Notes under the pieces: model-generated
Told to the model about the DNA's origin: nothing
Databases searched by the model: none
The model's input: the letters and a program-made list of their open reading frames with translations, nothing else
Made by a program: the position numbers and the translations under genes
Shown here: piece by piece, positions 4,939 through 5,088 of the stretch
How the letters are laid out: the number at the start of each line of letters is the position of its first letter
How positions within the stretch are numbered: the first letter of the stretch is position 1
DNA from: Tannerella sp. oral taxon 808
GTDB lineage: Bacteria; Bacteroidota; Bacteroidia; Bacteroidales; Tannerellaceae
Assembly (NCBI GenBank): GCA_002890585.1
Contig: MIQB01000126.1
Span: 1 to 5,088 of the forward strand
Direction of reading: 5' to 3'
Length of the DNA: 5,088 bases

Positions 4939-5088
4939 ATCAAAAACTGGTGCGCGGGGCTTTCTGTCGACCGACGGAGATCAAAAACTGGCGCGCGGGG
5001 CTTTCTGTCGACCGACAGAGATCAAAAACTGGCGCGCGGAGCTTTCTGTCGATCGACAGAGATCAAAAACTGGCGCGCGGAGCTTTCT
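4939..5088. repeat. 41-bp tandem repeat array with palindromic core (3 full units plus 27 bp, cut by the window edge)
   Basis: Units begin with ATCAAAAACTGG at 4939, 4980, 5021 and 5062, exactly 41 bp apart. Each continues with a GCGCGCGG block, GCTTTCTGTCG, and CGACAGAG or a variant. Unit 1 differs from unit 2 at unit positions 13 (T for C) and 38 (G for A). Unit 3 differs from unit 2 at 20 (A for G) and 33 (T for C), and the visible part of unit 4 matches unit 3. All four changes are transitions. Every unit holds CTGTCG-2 nt-CGACAG or a one-base variant; in unit 3 this becomes a 16-bp perfect palindrome at 5045-5060. There are no spacers, so it is not a CRISPR array. It probably extends to the right. 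Confidence 0.96.

Noticed and set aside
4939..5088. CRISPR array
   Set aside because: The 41-bp units abut directly and no variable spacers separate them; differences are single transitions, so this is a plain tandem repeat.
4939..5088. Repeat-containing protein gene
   Set aside because: The frames are open forward, but two of them meet stops just upstream (TAA near 4921 and 4936), and the third has no ATG, GTG or TTG that I could find back to about 4816. Drifting frames from a 41-bp unit also argue against coding.

Overview
The window looks like a chromosomal segment from the Bacteroidetes, most likely order Bacteroidales (a Porphyromonas/Tannerella/Parabacteroides-type genome with GC a little above 50%). 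Four things point there: the variants of PdxJ, ExbB and NadK; the weak or absent Shine-Dalgarno sequences; promoter-like boxes matching the Bacteroidetes -7 consensus TAnnTTTG; and a gene order (nadK divergent from pdxJ-exbB-exbD-tonB) that I recall as common in Bacteroidales. The genus is a guess.

Layout: bases 1-236 hold no gene, only a purine-rich tract with a degenerate 42-bp periodicity. A strong minus-strand terminator (237-288) follows. Bases 330-3750 are a tightly packed minus-strand operon, transcribed right to left: pdxJ (vitamin B6 synthesis), exbB, exbD and tonB (inner-membrane motor energising outer-membrane transport), and a DJ-1/PfpI-family gene. Gaps are 19 bp, 7 bp, a 4-bp overlap and 45 bp. 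The 112-bp region 3751-3862 separates pdxJ from the divergent nadK (3863-4735, NAD kinase) and carries two face-to-face copies of the same -7-like octamer.

Downstream of nadK there is no protein gene that I can support. A promoter-like site (4776-4803) precedes a stretch of about 70 nt ending in a perfect 8-bp hairpin with a GTGA loop and a T tract (4851-4880). This is a good candidate for a small RNA or attenuated leader. From 4939 to the right edge runs a tandem array of 41-bp repeats, each with a palindromic core, which probably continues beyond the window.

Functionally, the block joins cofactor synthesis (NADP from NAD, pyridoxine phosphate) with the TonB energy-transduction machine and a stress-type DJ-1 protein. 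The genes are housekeeping and look intact. The less ordinary material is the paired promoter region, the candidate small RNA and the repeat tracts at the two edges.
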